64,000 bases of DNA from Kordiimonas sp. (GTDB taxonomy: Bacteria; Pseudomonadota; Alphaproteobacteria; Sphingomonadales; Emcibacteraceae): positions 482,504 to 546,503 of the forward strand of contig PADB01000010.1 in NCBI GenBank assembly GCA_002700365.1, in the 5' to 3' direction. The notes under the pieces were generated by a model, which did not search any database, was not told the origin of the DNA, and saw nothing but the letters and a program-made list of their open reading frames with translations. Made by a program: the position numbers and the translations under genes. Positions within the stretch are counted from its first letter, which is position 1; each line of letters starts with the position of its first letter. Of this stretch, positions 27,746-36,451 are shown in pieces.

Positions 27746-28504
27746 TCATTCCACGCCCACTGGCCCTGTTTGTTCTGTACTTTTTACGCCCGTCCCACCT
27801 GCTATGGGTGGAGTCTCACGTATGGTGACATGACCAGGATCAAGCCGCACTTTCACACGACCCTCAAATTTTAATTCCTCCGCGGTCACATCGGCCCAGA
27901 AACGCTGTGCGGCAAAAACGCCAAACGGGGCTTTTCCAGTAACACCTTTGTCACCTTCGGCTGTCGCTTGGGACAAATCAACCAGACCGCCGCCAGCCTG
28001 CAGCTCATAGCCATTGCTGGAAATCAGCTCTATTTCATCATCCAGATAAAGAAGGCTTGCCCCGGCATCATATTGTCCGGCCTTCGCTGTCACATTAATC
28101 TGCAGGTCTTCTTTCACGGTTAAGGCCGCGGCCAAACCTTCCAGCGTGACCTGCATCCCGCCGTCATAGGTCTGTACTGCTGTTTGTGCGGAAATTTTAA
28201 AGGGTCGCCCTTTATCATCCAACCCGCTGTAGTGGGGATTTACAACACGCAAGGATCGATCGCGTTTTTCTAAACTTTCGACAGAAAGGGTAAATTTACG
28301 TTCTTTGTTATTAAGTACAGGCCACAACACCATGACCACGACCAACAGTCCGGCCACAAACGGCAATAACCGCTTCATCAAAGCGATCAGCGCAACAGAA
28401 CGCACGCTGTCTTCATAAGACGCGGTAGGATGGGGGGCCATTTCCGACAGGACATCATCCTGCGCGTGAAGGCCTGGGGATGTATCGCCGGCTTTTCCGG
28501 TCAT
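27746..28504 (-). CDS. lptC: LPS export protein LptC
   Basis: 252 residues. One membrane anchor (LLPFVAGLLVVVMVLWPVL, residues ~49-67) follows a cytoplasmic tail of ~45 residues. The periplasmic part has DDKGRPFKISAQTAVQ and repeated jelly-roll strands (DLSQATAEGDKGVTGK), typical of alphaproteobacterial LptC. It is the inner-membrane partner that passes LPS from LptBFG to LptA, and is the first gene of the lpt-rpoN block. Confidence 0.88.
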   Translation of the reverse strand: MTGKAGDTSPGLHAQDDVLSEMAPHPTASYEDSVRSVALIALMKRLLPFVAGLLVVVMVLWPVLNNKERKFTLSVESLEKRDRSLRVVNPHYSGLDDKGRPFKISAQTAVQTYDGGMQVTLEGLAAALTVKEDLQINVTAKAGQYDAGASLLYLDDEIELISSNGYELQAGGGLVDLSQATAEGDKGVTGKAPFGVFAAQRFWADVTAEELKFEGRVKVRLDPGHVTIRETPPIAGGTGVKSTEQTGPVGVE

Positions 28505-28672
28505 TACGTTGTTGGGTTCCCTAATCTACGCGCGGACGTGGAGGCGCGCGTTTCAATCCAAGCAAAAGTCATGCCCAGTCGTAAATGTAATATGCTTTTC
28601 TATAGACTGCAAGCCGATACCACCCACATTTGCCATAACCGCAATGTTTAAGATGATATAAAAAATAATCAC

Positions 28673-29287
28673 TTAGCTATGCGCGAAAATATCTGTATCG
28701 TCCCAGCCTGACAGGTCCAGTTCTGCACGTGTTGGCAGGAAATCAAAGCACTGCCGCGCCAGATGCGTCCGGCCCAGCTCCGTCAGTCGCTCATCCAGAA
28801 TGGCCATAAGACGATGCAGATGCAACACATCGCTCGCGGCATATTCCATCTGTGCCTGACTTAATGTCTCCGCCCCCCAGTTCGAACTTTGCTGCTGTTT
28901 CGAAATATCCACCTGTATGAGTTCCCGACACAAATCTTTCAGGCCATGGCGGTCGGTATAGGTCCGCACCAGTTTCGATGCGATCTTGGTGCAATAAACC
29001 GGGTTTACATGAATACCCAGATTATGGCGCAGCACGGCCACATCAAAACGGGCAAAATGGAAAATTTTGGTCACGGCCGCATCTTCCATAACTTTTTTCA
29101 ACTGCGGGGCGTCTTGCTGTCCGGCAGCAATCTGCACCAGATGCGCCGTTCCATCCCCCGCCGACAACTGCACAACGCACAGCCGGTCCCGATGGGGACG
29201 CAGGCCCAGTGTTTCCGTATCCACGGCCACTGCCCCGTCAAAGGTCACAGATGCGGGCAAATCCCCCTTGTGCAATTCAATAGTCAT
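28673..29287 (-). CDS. rnd: Ribonuclease D (short form)
   Basis: 204 residues: only the DEDDy 3'-5' exonuclease domain, without HRDC domains. Metal-binding motifs are VAVDTETLGL, FHFARFDVAVLRHNLG and EYAASDVLHLHRL (Tyr and final Asp). This short version is usual in alphaproteobacteria and acts in RNA 3' maturation. It is the last host gene before the prophage boundary. Confidence 0.92.
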   Translation of the reverse strand: MTIELHKGDLPASVTFDGAVAVDTETLGLRPHRDRLCVVQLSAGDGTAHLVQIAAGQQDAPQLKKVMEDAAVTKIFHFARFDVAVLRHNLGIHVNPVYCTKIASKLVRTYTDRHGLKDLCRELIQVDISKQQQSSNWGAETLSQAQMEYAASDVLHLHRLMAILDERLTELGRTHLARQCFDFLPTRAELDLSGWDDTDIFAHS

Positions 29288-29487
29288 TCATATAGCCCTT
29301 TCAACGCATCCGTCTTTCACTGCGCGCGTATTACACAGACGTCATTATAAACCTACAGCCGCCTGAAAGCACAGCCATAAATAAACATTACACGGGAGAT
29401 ATAACGCTATCCCATATAAATCGAAACTATCCAGTTATGATGGAGGACCCTGTCTTAATGGGTACGTAAAAGTATATCAATGAGGAT

Positions 29488-29503
29488 TGGTGCCCAGGAG
29501 AGG
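29488..29503 (-). other. Probable prophage attachment site (attL): tRNA 3'-end fragment
   Basis: On the minus strand the 16 bases read CCTCTCCTGGGCACCA: a T-stem half, an acceptor 3' strand, discriminator A and CCA. The pairing 5' arm would be GCCCAGG, as in alphaproteobacterial tRNA-Leu. No T-loop or tRNA body continues upstream, so this is a fragment. It sits in the 379-base gene-free stretch (29288-29666) between rnd and the first prophage gene, exactly where phage genes start. The rest of the stretch is AT-rich and holds no other element I can name. Confidence 0.65.
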
Positions 29504-29666
29504 CCCACGAACATTTTATAATATCAATATCTTATGATATCATTTGCGTAAATTTTGCGGAATAAGGAAAAGATTTCAGATGTTAATCTTGATGTGATTT
29601 TATTTCCTAAGTAATTTAAAAAATCGCCGTAGGGGACCACCTTAATTCTATCAGAAAGTAAAGAAC

Positions 29667-29912
29667 ATGAAAGGCACCTTCGATTTTCTGGAAAAAATTA
29701 TGAATGCTGCTATCACCCATAAATTTAAAAAAATGGAAATTTTCTTAGAAGATGACGATTTCTGGCAAATGGTCAGGGATATTTATGACGATCCTGCATA
29801 CCACCCCCCAATTCAGCCAATGGGAAGGGAAAAAGTGAACGCTTATGGTTTTTTTGAATATAACCATATTCGATTTATTAACAAATCGCGGGTGGCTATA
29901 CGCCCGCGATAA
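29667..29912 (+). CDS. Small hypothetical protein at prophage left end
   Basis: 81 residues, AT-rich codons, sequence like KFKKMEIFLEDDDFWQMVR then DPAYHPPIQPMG. No family is recognised. It reads opposite to the lysis operon and lies next to the attachment site, the usual place for accessory (moron) genes. The RBS is weak (AGAAAG). A later start at residue 12 is possible. Confidence 0.4.
   Translation: MKGTFDFLEKIMNAAITHKFKKMEIFLEDDDFWQMVRDIYDDPAYHPPIQPMGREKVNAYGFFEYNHIRFINKSRVAIRPR
29885..29910. terminator. Hairpin at the junction of convergent prophage genes
   Basis: ATCGCGGG and CCCGCGAT (8 bp) enclose 10 bases and overlap the final codons of the small rightward gene. It is flanked by AAAAA on the right and TTTGTT on the minus-strand side. 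It may end the late leftward transcript about 100 bases after its last gene. Confidence 0.4.
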
Positions 29913-30007
29913 AAACGCGCCACACTAACACCCACAAACATCACTCCAAATTCTACCTACCCAATAGGGGAAGGATACCCAGCTACAGAGTCCACACAAG
30001 ATGATAA

Positions 30008-30238
30008 TTAATGCCGCACAACTTCCCCCTCAAAAACCACTGCACGGCTACTGTTCTTACTATCCAGATAAGGATGATCCTCATGAGTATAGCTGAACTC
30101 GTTACCGTGGCTGGACACCCACCTTACATGGAAGTGCAGCCACCAGTAGGGGGAGTAGACGAACTTTATCCGTCCCCCCTTCTTTAACCGCATCGCCACC
30201 GCCCAGAATAAACAGTTAGAACGGCGGGGGCCGGTCAT
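30008..30238 (-). CDS. Small phage protein at end of lysis cassette
   Basis: 76 residues with CLFWAVAMRLKKGGRIKFVY and WWLHFHVRW. This pattern (short, aromatic, W/F-rich with basic residues) recurs in proteins located in alphaproteobacterial phage lysis cassettes, of unknown function. It follows the membrane protein gene with a 2-base gap. Confidence 0.6.
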   Translation of the reverse strand: MTGPRRSNCLFWAVAMRLKKGGRIKFVYSPYWWLHFHVRWVSSHGNEFSYTHEDHPYLDSKNSSRAVVFEGEVVRH

Positions 30239-30240
30239 CG

Positions 30241-30507
30241 CTAATCTTTATCGGCCTTTGTATCCAGCTTATCCAGGATACGCTGTAACTGCTTTTCAAT
30301 GCGGATTAGCGTGTCTTGATCGTGGACGCGATTTACTTCCAGCGTGGTTAATCGTGGTACGATATGCGCATTTTCTATCATTGCAATCCTGCTCTCGACC
30401 TGCATACCCCAGGCAATCGCCGATACAACAATAGTGGCTGTGGTGATAATGTGGCTGACAGACACCTCTTTTTTAATGTGCCACTGCGTTCTTTCCGGTT
30501 CAGCCAT
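30241..30507 (-). CDS. Small membrane protein with coiled coil, lysis region
   Basis: 88 residues from ATG 30507, preceded by GAGGA. One hydrophobic helix (IITTATIVVSAIAWGM, ~17-34) is followed by a heptad-rich helix (RLTTLEVNRVHDQDTLIRIEK). The layout resembles small phage membrane proteins next to spanins; a holin-like or antiholin role is possible but unproven. Confidence 0.6.
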   Translation of the reverse strand: MAEPERTQWHIKKEVSVSHIITTATIVVSAIAWGMQVESRIAMIENAHIVPRLTTLEVNRVHDQDTLIRIEKQLQRILDKLDTKADKD

Positions 30508-30525
30508 AGCGGGCAATTCCTCTTT

Positions 30526-30747
30526 TTAACGATTGTTCTTATGACACGCCCGCACATTCTTGCGCAGAGTCGCATAGTCTATGATGTAGTAGGGCCATAC
30601 CTGTTGCGGCCCTGCGCCTTCCAGATCACGAATTAGCTGTTGTGTTTGCACGGCCGTATAATCAACCAGCGGCGGGCAACTAGAGATCGCCGTCCTTGCG
30701 CAGCCGGTCAACAAAATCATCAACACTGCCAGGCTTATTCGCTTCAT
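30526..30747 (-). CDS. Outer-membrane spanin subunit (Rz1-like lipoprotein)
   Basis: 73 residues from ATG 30747 with a clear lipoprotein signal MKRISLAVLMILLTGC (Cys16). It overlaps the preceding membrane-anchored gene in another frame by 68 bases, the classic embedded Rz/Rz1 arrangement. Spanins fuse inner and outer membranes at lysis. An upstream in-frame start (30777) would add ten residues but weaken the signal peptide. Confidence 0.75.
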   Translation of the reverse strand: MKRISLAVLMILLTGCARTAISSCPPLVDYTAVQTQQLIRDLEGAGPQQVWPYYIIDYATLRKNVRACHKNNR

Positions 30748-30880
30748 TGTGTGCATACTCACCTTGTAAATCTTCATTGCTTTCCGCCTGTCTCTTGCGC
30801 TCGTTAGACCGCCCCAGACGGTAGGCGAGCCAGAAGCCCGCCCCCGACATGGTAAGGGCTATCAGAACAAGCCAGGTCAT
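30680..30880 (-). CDS. Inner-membrane spanin subunit (Rz-like)
   Basis: 66 residues: an N-terminal membrane anchor (WLVLIALTMSGAGFWLAY) and a charged, helical periplasmic tail (RSNERKRQAESNEDLQGE). Unusually short for Rz. Its start overlaps the holin stop in an ATGA, and its end overlaps the Rz1-like lipoprotein gene. Confidence 0.68.
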   Translation of the reverse strand: MTWLVLIALTMSGAGFWLAYRLGRSNERKRQAESNEDLQGEYAHNEANKPGSVDDFVDRLRKDGDL

Positions 30881-31101
30881 TTAGGGAGTACCGTGACGGA
30901 CTCTTTAGCTGTAAATCGACCATATACAGCCAACAACGCGCCGCCCGCCGTGATAGTGGCATCAACGGCACCGTTAACCAGGCCGACCTCTTCCGTGGAA
31001 AACGACACGCCAAACACTGGCAAGAGGGTAGGCAGGATTGCCATGATTGCACCAATCACGGTTTTAGATTTAAGAAACCATTTAGGCTCATTTTCAGACA
31101 T
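30877..31101 (-). CDS. Holin
   Basis: 74 residues with two hydrophobic segments (VIGAIMAILPTLLPVFGVSF and TITAGGALLAVYGRFTA) between polar ends. The start KSKTVIGA with a final KES resembles small holins beginning 'W..SKT..GA'. It lies between the endolysin and the spanin genes, the expected place for the pore-forming lysis timer. Confidence 0.75.
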   Translation of the reverse strand: MSENEPKWFLKSKTVIGAIMAILPTLLPVFGVSFSTEEVGLVNGAVDATITAGGALLAVYGRFTAKESVTVLPK

Positions 31102-31111
31102 AATTTCACCT

Positions 31112-31501
31112 TTAATATGTGTAAATCACAGGGGGGAGTGGTGTGTATCGGGACCGCTTGTCCAGATGCACGAATGTCTTGGCTATGCCGATTGACCAGC
31201 CAAGAGACGTGGCGGCATGGAGCAATCGGTGAAGATCGCTCCCGACCGGACGTTTAATATCAACAGCGCAAGCGCCTTGCAGATTGTGGTGTGGATTTTC
31301 TGTCAGGTGCAGGCTGCGCGGATGACCGCCAATCGCTGCGTTGTGTTCCGGCGAACGACAGCCTGACGTGATAATCATTGGCCGGTCATAGCCAATGCGC
31401 AGCAATTCCAAGGCATTCAAAAAACCATCGGCCAGCACCATTTCCCCGCTGCCCTTACATTGTAACTCTGCGCGGGTAAAGTGGGGGGAAATTCGGGTCA
31501 T
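31112..31501 (-). CDS. Endolysin, M15A peptidase family
   Basis: 129 residues. Zinc-peptidase motifs: ITSGCRSPEHNAAIGG, SLHLTENPHHNLQGACAVDI (H-x-x-G..A-x-D) and FVHLDKR. This is the M15A family that cuts peptidoglycan peptide cross-links, used by many phages. No signal peptide, so release depends on the neighbouring holin. Confidence 0.88.
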   Translation of the reverse strand: MTRISPHFTRAELQCKGSGEMVLADGFLNALELLRIGYDRPMIITSGCRSPEHNAAIGGHPRSLHLTENPHHNLQGACAVDIKRPVGSDLHRLLHAATSLGWSIGIAKTFVHLDKRSRYTPLPPVIYTY

Positions 31502-31502
31502 T

Positions 31503-32267
31503 CTAGGGCCAGTCTATTTCTTTTATGCCGATAATCTCTGCAGGCGTCATCGCAACATCCACCGCCATTTTTGCGGAAATCCGCAGGGCTTCAATCTGCC
31601 CCGCTAACACTGCCCATTGCTGCGCTGTACCGATAACCACCGCCGCCAGGGCTGTAAGTGTCGTATTTGTCGCCGCGGATTCTGCATTCAATATCGGATA
31701 ATCAGACGCAACGGGATTCGCGCCAGCATCAAGCACCGCCTGGACAGCCTGCGCCTCTTTATGCTTATGCTCATACACCATCGCCTGCGTACTGCCCGCC
31801 GTTGTGTATTTGAGCCGCGCGGCCTCCGCATCTGCATCAATTTGCGCTTTTATTTTTTCGCGCAAGGCCGCCAGGTCATGGGCTTTAATCACAAAGTCGT
31901 TACAGATATATCTGCCCACAAGACGGCATAGGATAGGGTCAGGCGCATCGCTGGCAATCACGGCCTCGCCGCCAATAACCTCCCGCACATCCCCCGCAAC
32001 GTATAAGTAACAAGAATCCGGCAAGCCAGATATATGCGCCTCATCGCCGCCCGCCTCAATATCGTTCTTATCAACTTGCGGCGTCACGCGCACCCTATCC
32101 ACTAGAAGGGGGTTATCTGGATCTGATAAGTCTACATATTTTTCCGTGACATTCTCGTCTGAAAGAATGTAAGGCAAACCATCTGGGCGATAAGGCGCAG
32201 GCCCCACCGCCTGCCGGATAGATTCAATATGGCCGGTGACTGGGTCATAAAAAATTGCCTGGGTCAT
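31503..32267 (-). CDS. Phage tail fibre-associated protein (DUF4376-like)
   Basis: 254 residues. The middle helix (LREKIKAQIDADAEAARLKY) followed by TTAGSTQAMVYEHKHKEA is the pattern of the tail-fibre accessory domain often annotated DUF4376. It abuts the tail-tip gene with a shared base and is followed by the endolysin. It probably contacts or assembles the fibre. Confidence 0.6.
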   Translation of the reverse strand: MTQAIFYDPVTGHIESIRQAVGPAPYRPDGLPYILSDENVTEKYVDLSDPDNPLLVDRVRVTPQVDKNDIEAGGDEAHISGLPDSCYLYVAGDVREVIGGEAVIASDAPDPILCRLVGRYICNDFVIKAHDLAALREKIKAQIDADAEAARLKYTTAGSTQAMVYEHKHKEAQAVQAVLDAGANPVASDYPILNAESAATNTTLTALAAVVIGTAQQWAVLAGQIEALRISAKMAVDVAMTPAEIIGIKEIDWP

Positions 32268-35200
32268 TAATTCAGTGCCTCTTGCAGATAACCGACTCTC
32301 TCATTTACATAAAAATCGTCGTTGCCGTTCGCTTTTGTCACTTCCAGCGTGTAAGTCGCATCATCCCCAGATGAAAGGCCGGTATCTACGGCGGACAGGC
32401 CGATCAGAGTCCCCTCCCCATCAATCTCAACCTCTTTGCCGTTGCCCGCCCCGTCACCGTAAATATAACTTGTTGTCGTGCCATTCAAAACTTTACGAAT
32501 GCGCAATTTTACATCCGTGACGCCACTCTCACCTTGCAGATAAACGTTAAAGTTAAGCAAGATTGGCTTGCCCTTACTATCTGTCACCGCAACGTCAGCA
32601 ACATGATTCCACGAATACCTGTTTGCGGATGTAGTAAGATAGCCAGTAGGGGAATAATACGTATCAAGAATAGACGTGCTGCCATCGTCTATTTCATCAT
32701 AAGAAACTGTATTCAAATCGGCCAGATCGCCCGTGTTATATGTGGCGTTGTCCGCGGGCTTGCCCGTCCCTGAAACATCGTTCCATGTCTGATTAGTATT
32801 CAACACCGCGGCATCAGATGGTTGACCGCTGATATCCGTGCCCCAGGTCGCGCCCGCCGTAGCACCAGGTTCCGCGTCCATAACTTCCAGCACAATTTCA
32901 TCAATTTCAGTGATGCCCGCCGTAGATGAATGATTTACAAGGAACATTGGGCGAATGTAGCGGGCGTCCTCATGGATTGTCGCAGGGTCATTGTAATTTG
33001 GGTGCTCGCCACCATTGCCAGATACAGCATGGCCTGTAAAGTAGCCTACAAAATCCGTCCAACTGGCACCTACAGACTGCGCTGTTGCTGCTATGTAATG
33101 TTGATTACTTGCGGTATTCAAACCCGCGGTATTAACCAATGTTGTGCCATCTGCCGCAACACCAGCAACTCCGATATACAAAACACCGGAACCCGCAGTC
33201 TTGCGGGCGCGGCCCCTAATTCTATAAATTTTACCAGGATCGTATGGGACATTAATTTCGAACTGAAACCACCTTTGGTCATTACCCGAATTATCGCCAA
33301 CTCTTAGGAACTTGCCGCCCGCTTCGCCGCCCTCGACAATAGATATCTCACCGGCGCCGCTAAAGTTTTCCCAAGGTAAGTTACTTGTATCGGGATAGTC
33401 AAACGTTTCACGGACTGATATTCGCGCGTTAAGCTCTACATCTGTAGGCTGTCCCGCGATATTGCTGGACCATGTCGCGCCCAACGTCGCATTATCATCC
33501 GGCTTGCCCGTGCCGGATACATTATCCCATGTCACAGACGCAGCGTCTGCACTCGTCATATCAGCCGGCGCCGTCACATTCGTTACTGTCACCCACGCAG
33601 ATCTAACGCCCTGCGTTGTGATATAGCGAATACGAAAATCGTATTGCAGGCCATTTAACAGACCAAGAATCTCTAATTCACCCGCCTGCGCATCTTCGCC
33701 GCGGACTGGACTCCAACTCCCACCGCTCGATAGTTTATATTGTATTTCTGTCTCCCGAATAAACGGGCTGGCATTCGGCGTCCAAGTACAAACGGCAGCA
33801 GGCGTCTTTGCGCCCCCCGTCCCTGTTTTTACAACAGGCGAAACGGTAAACCCGTCAGGCGTGATCGCTGTAGTCGGGTCAAGAACACTCACCGCGCCCG
33901 CCGTACTTGCGTCTAACTCATCTGTTGCTGGCACCCATGAATAATCGGCGGATTGCTCTTCTTTCAGCGTTAAATCAACGCCGCCGTCCTGCGGATTATG
34001 CGCCCAGGCAATTACGCGAAACGTCTTTCCCGACCACCCAAACCGGTCATTATCCAGCATAACCGTATCCCAACATTTAAGCTGTAATGCCCCGATCTTG
34101 CAGGGCAGAGTGACGGCGATCTGATTCCGGCTGCGCCGCAAGTCTAGCAGGGCGAGGCGTTGCGCACGGCGATGATCTACCGTTGCGGGGAATGTCAAAT
34201 CATGCCAATGCCGTTCGCCCGCGTCCTCCGTCTCCCATGTCGCATTAACCCGTAAAGGCATGTCCGCTGGCTTATAATGGTCATCCGCATTGATATACAA
34301 ACCTTTTACCGCGTTGCGCAATTCCTTGCGACTTAGATAAGGCGTCAGGCGAATATCGCCGCGCAAGGCGGTTTCATCCAGTGTCACTGTCGGCACTGTC
34401 CAGGCCGCCACGTAAATATGGAACTGCCCTTGCTGGAATATCTGCCGGCCACCCATCGCCGATAAAATCATTTCTATGTTATCACCAACCCGTGACGCGG
34501 TATCCAGCACCCCGTCAAAGGTATAGCGCGCATGTGTCCCGCCTTCTTTAAGTGAAACTGCCTCATCGCAGATATTTGCCGCCGTAAAAACACTTTCCAT
34601 ACTAATTGCGGATAGGGGATTTTTAGGGCCATATAAACTAAGGCTGCGGTAATGCAGCCATACCAAAACGGGATTGCGCGACCATTCCCACGTTGTATGG
34701 TCATCAGGGCGGTGTGTGCCTGATCCGCCCAGAGCCGCATAATTCAGGCCATCTTTGCGGGGGTCATAAATTTTTAGCCCACGGACAATGATAGATGATG
34801 GTTTTATTCCATTCGGAAAAACGTCAATGTCATATTGATATTTGACATGGTAATAGGCAATCCCGCGCAAGCGATGATCTGCCGTCCATTTTGTGGGGGC
34901 CGCCGCCGTCATTACGCTGTCGGCCACCTGATCCGCCGTCCCAGTGTGTGTATAAAGCCACATCTTGCCCGCAAATTCGCCCTGCGCCGCGTTTGAGACA
35001 AAAGTCACTTCTTTGTCACCAAAATAAAAACTTTCAAAGCCATCAATGCCGGCATCCTCCCCCGCGCACACCGCCCATAACTGGGACATAAATTCATTAT
35101 CTGTCCCATAGCTTTGTGCAAAAACAGCAACGCCGCCAATCTCCGCGCGGCCATAGGCAATAGTGCGGGGCGCCGTGCCAGACCGCACCTGGACGCGGTT

Positions 35201-35404
35201 TTCTGGCATATCAATGCTAGGACGGGGGGATAAAACCCGTGCAAGGCCCGTCAGGGCAAGGCCCGCCCCAACAAAGAAAACGATTTCCGCCAGCGTGACA
35301 GCGCCAATCGCGGCAATCCCAACTGTCGTGGCAAAAAAAGCAGGGGCGGCCATAGGCAACAGCATTAGGCCAACGCCGATGGCTATAGGGAGCACTTTAC
35401 CCAT
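32267..35404 (-). CDS. Tail tip protein J-like (host specificity)
   Basis: 1045 residues. It starts with hydrophobic segments, then the conserved tip-attachment core. A fibronectin III-like domain covers ~523-610, and a jelly-roll-like domain ~667-841 (FRVG..., WFQFEINVPYDPGKIYRIRG). Repeated linkers resembling NVSGTGKPDDNATLGATW occur at ~625 and ~855. It is the tail tip and receptor-contact protein of lambda/HK97-type siphophages. It overlaps the upstream NlpC-like gene by 8 bases. Confidence 0.85.
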   Translation of the reverse strand: MGKVLPIAIGVGLMLLPMAAPAFFATTVGIAAIGAVTLAEIVFFVGAGLALTGLARVLSPRPSIDMPENRVQVRSGTAPRTIAYGRAEIGGVAVFAQSYGTDNEFMSQLWAVCAGEDAGIDGFESFYFGDKEVTFVSNAAQGEFAGKMWLYTHTGTADQVADSVMTAAAPTKWTADHRLRGIAYYHVKYQYDIDVFPNGIKPSSIIVRGLKIYDPRKDGLNYAALGGSGTHRPDDHTTWEWSRNPVLVWLHYRSLSLYGPKNPLSAISMESVFTAANICDEAVSLKEGGTHARYTFDGVLDTASRVGDNIEMILSAMGGRQIFQQGQFHIYVAAWTVPTVTLDETALRGDIRLTPYLSRKELRNAVKGLYINADDHYKPADMPLRVNATWETEDAGERHWHDLTFPATVDHRRAQRLALLDLRRSRNQIAVTLPCKIGALQLKCWDTVMLDNDRFGWSGKTFRVIAWAHNPQDGGVDLTLKEEQSADYSWVPATDELDASTAGAVSVLDPTTAITPDGFTVSPVVKTGTGGAKTPAAVCTWTPNASPFIRETEIQYKLSSGGSWSPVRGEDAQAGELEILGLLNGLQYDFRIRYITTQGVRSAWVTVTNVTAPADMTSADAASVTWDNVSGTGKPDDNATLGATWSSNIAGQPTDVELNARISVRETFDYPDTSNLPWENFSGAGEISIVEGGEAGGKFLRVGDNSGNDQRWFQFEINVPYDPGKIYRIRGRARKTAGSGVLYIGVAGVAADGTTLVNTAGLNTASNQHYIAATAQSVGASWTDFVGYFTGHAVSGNGGEHPNYNDPATIHEDARYIRPMFLVNHSSTAGITEIDEIVLEVMDAEPGATAGATWGTDISGQPSDAAVLNTNQTWNDVSGTGKPADNATYNTGDLADLNTVSYDEIDDGSTSILDTYYSPTGYLTTSANRYSWNHVADVAVTDSKGKPILLNFNVYLQGESGVTDVKLRIRKVLNGTTTSYIYGDGAGNGKEVEIDGEGTLIGLSAVDTGLSSGDDATYTLEVTKANGNDDFYVNERVGYLQEALN

Positions 35405-35849
35405 TCGAAACCTTCTCTATATCCCATGCCAAGCGCACTTCCGCGCGGGCCATAGGCACAAAAACCAAACCCTTCTGGGAAATTGTTGCAAACGCCGCCA
35501 CTTGCCCAAGACAAACGCCCACCGCCCATTCATCAAGAATCCGGCCCAACACCACGTCCCCGCGTTTAGCTTGGCCCTTGCGGCCACGATAAGGCCGCCC
35601 AAGCACCGCACGGGCCGCCTTTGATAGACTGCCAAACTCGTTAATGATTTCTTGCGCGGCATCTTCTCCGCGATATCCCCTAATCCCCGCCATAGGATCA
35701 ACGCCTGTCTGCGCCATGACACAATCCGCCGCGAACACGCAACAATCATGCACCCCATAAGCAAAACGCCGCTGGCGGGCGGCGTCTATAACGGCAAATA
35801 GTTTTTGATCCCAGTCATCCAGCCGCCTTACCAATAGTAACCTCCCCAC
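35397..35849 (-). CDS. NlpC/P60-like phage tail protein (DUF6950)
   Basis: 150 residues with FAYGVHDCCVFAADCV, the conserved Cys-containing helix of the DUF6950/NlpC-like group seen in the K/I position of phage tail operons. Such proteins are thought to cut or handle peptidoglycan during infection. It follows the 207-residue tail protein with an overlap of 22 bases. Confidence 0.7.
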   Translation of the reverse strand: MGRLLLVRRLDDWDQKLFAVIDAARQRRFAYGVHDCCVFAADCVMAQTGVDPMAGIRGYRGEDAAQEIINEFGSLSKAARAVLGRPYRGRKGQAKRGDVVLGRILDEWAVGVCLGQVAAFATISQKGLVFVPMARAEVRLAWDIEKVSNG

Positions 35850-36451
35850 CCATACCGTACCGGCGTACTAGGGGCCACGGCAGGGCCAGACTGCCCAGGG
35901 GATCCCCAAAGCAAATCAACGTCCGGCATCTGTGGGACATAGTCCAGCCCCAGATCGTCTGGATATTCTAATTTCTGATCGTCAGGCGTAAATCGCCGCT
36001 CGATATTGCGGCCATCGGTTCGCGCCCAACTTTCACAATGAAGCGAAATCGTGCCTGTCTTGCCGTCCTGAATTTCCAGCATGTCCATAACACCACCGAA
36101 TAAAATAATCGGGTCAGCAATTAACTGATATGTGTTGTCCAGCAAGCCGATCCAGATTGTTATTGTCCGGCCCTGTATGGGGTCATCGAGCACAGAAGCC
36201 AGCACGTCAGGATCAACGCCTGATAGTGACAATGTGACTTTGTCCTCTCTATTATCGCTATTTTCTTCAATCGCCCCGATTCCGCCTAGCTCGCCGATCC
36301 CCGCCCATGTGTCGCCATTCCATGATACGGTCCCCACGCCAGACCACACGTTCCTGGCGCCGCTATCAAACTCCATCTTGCAGAAATAGACCGGACAAAC
36401 CTCATTTTCCGCCATGCCCGCCAGAAAGGCCGGTGTGATTTCACGCGTCAT
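35828..36451 (-). CDS. Tail protein, DUF2163-like
   Basis: 207 residues, with DDPIQGRTITIWIG and GTISLHCESWARTDGRNIERR patterns of the minor tail proteins in the GTA/lambda L position. It contributes to the tail hub next to the tip protein. It is followed directly by the peptidase-like gene. Confidence 0.65.
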   Translation of the reverse strand: MTREITPAFLAGMAENEVCPVYFCKMEFDSGARNVWSGVGTVSWNGDTWAGIGELGGIGAIEENSDNREDKVTLSLSGVDPDVLASVLDDPIQGRTITIWIGLLDNTYQLIADPIILFGGVMDMLEIQDGKTGTISLHCESWARTDGRNIERRFTPDDQKLEYPDDLGLDYVPQMPDVDLLWGSPGQSGPAVAPSTPVRYGWGGYYW

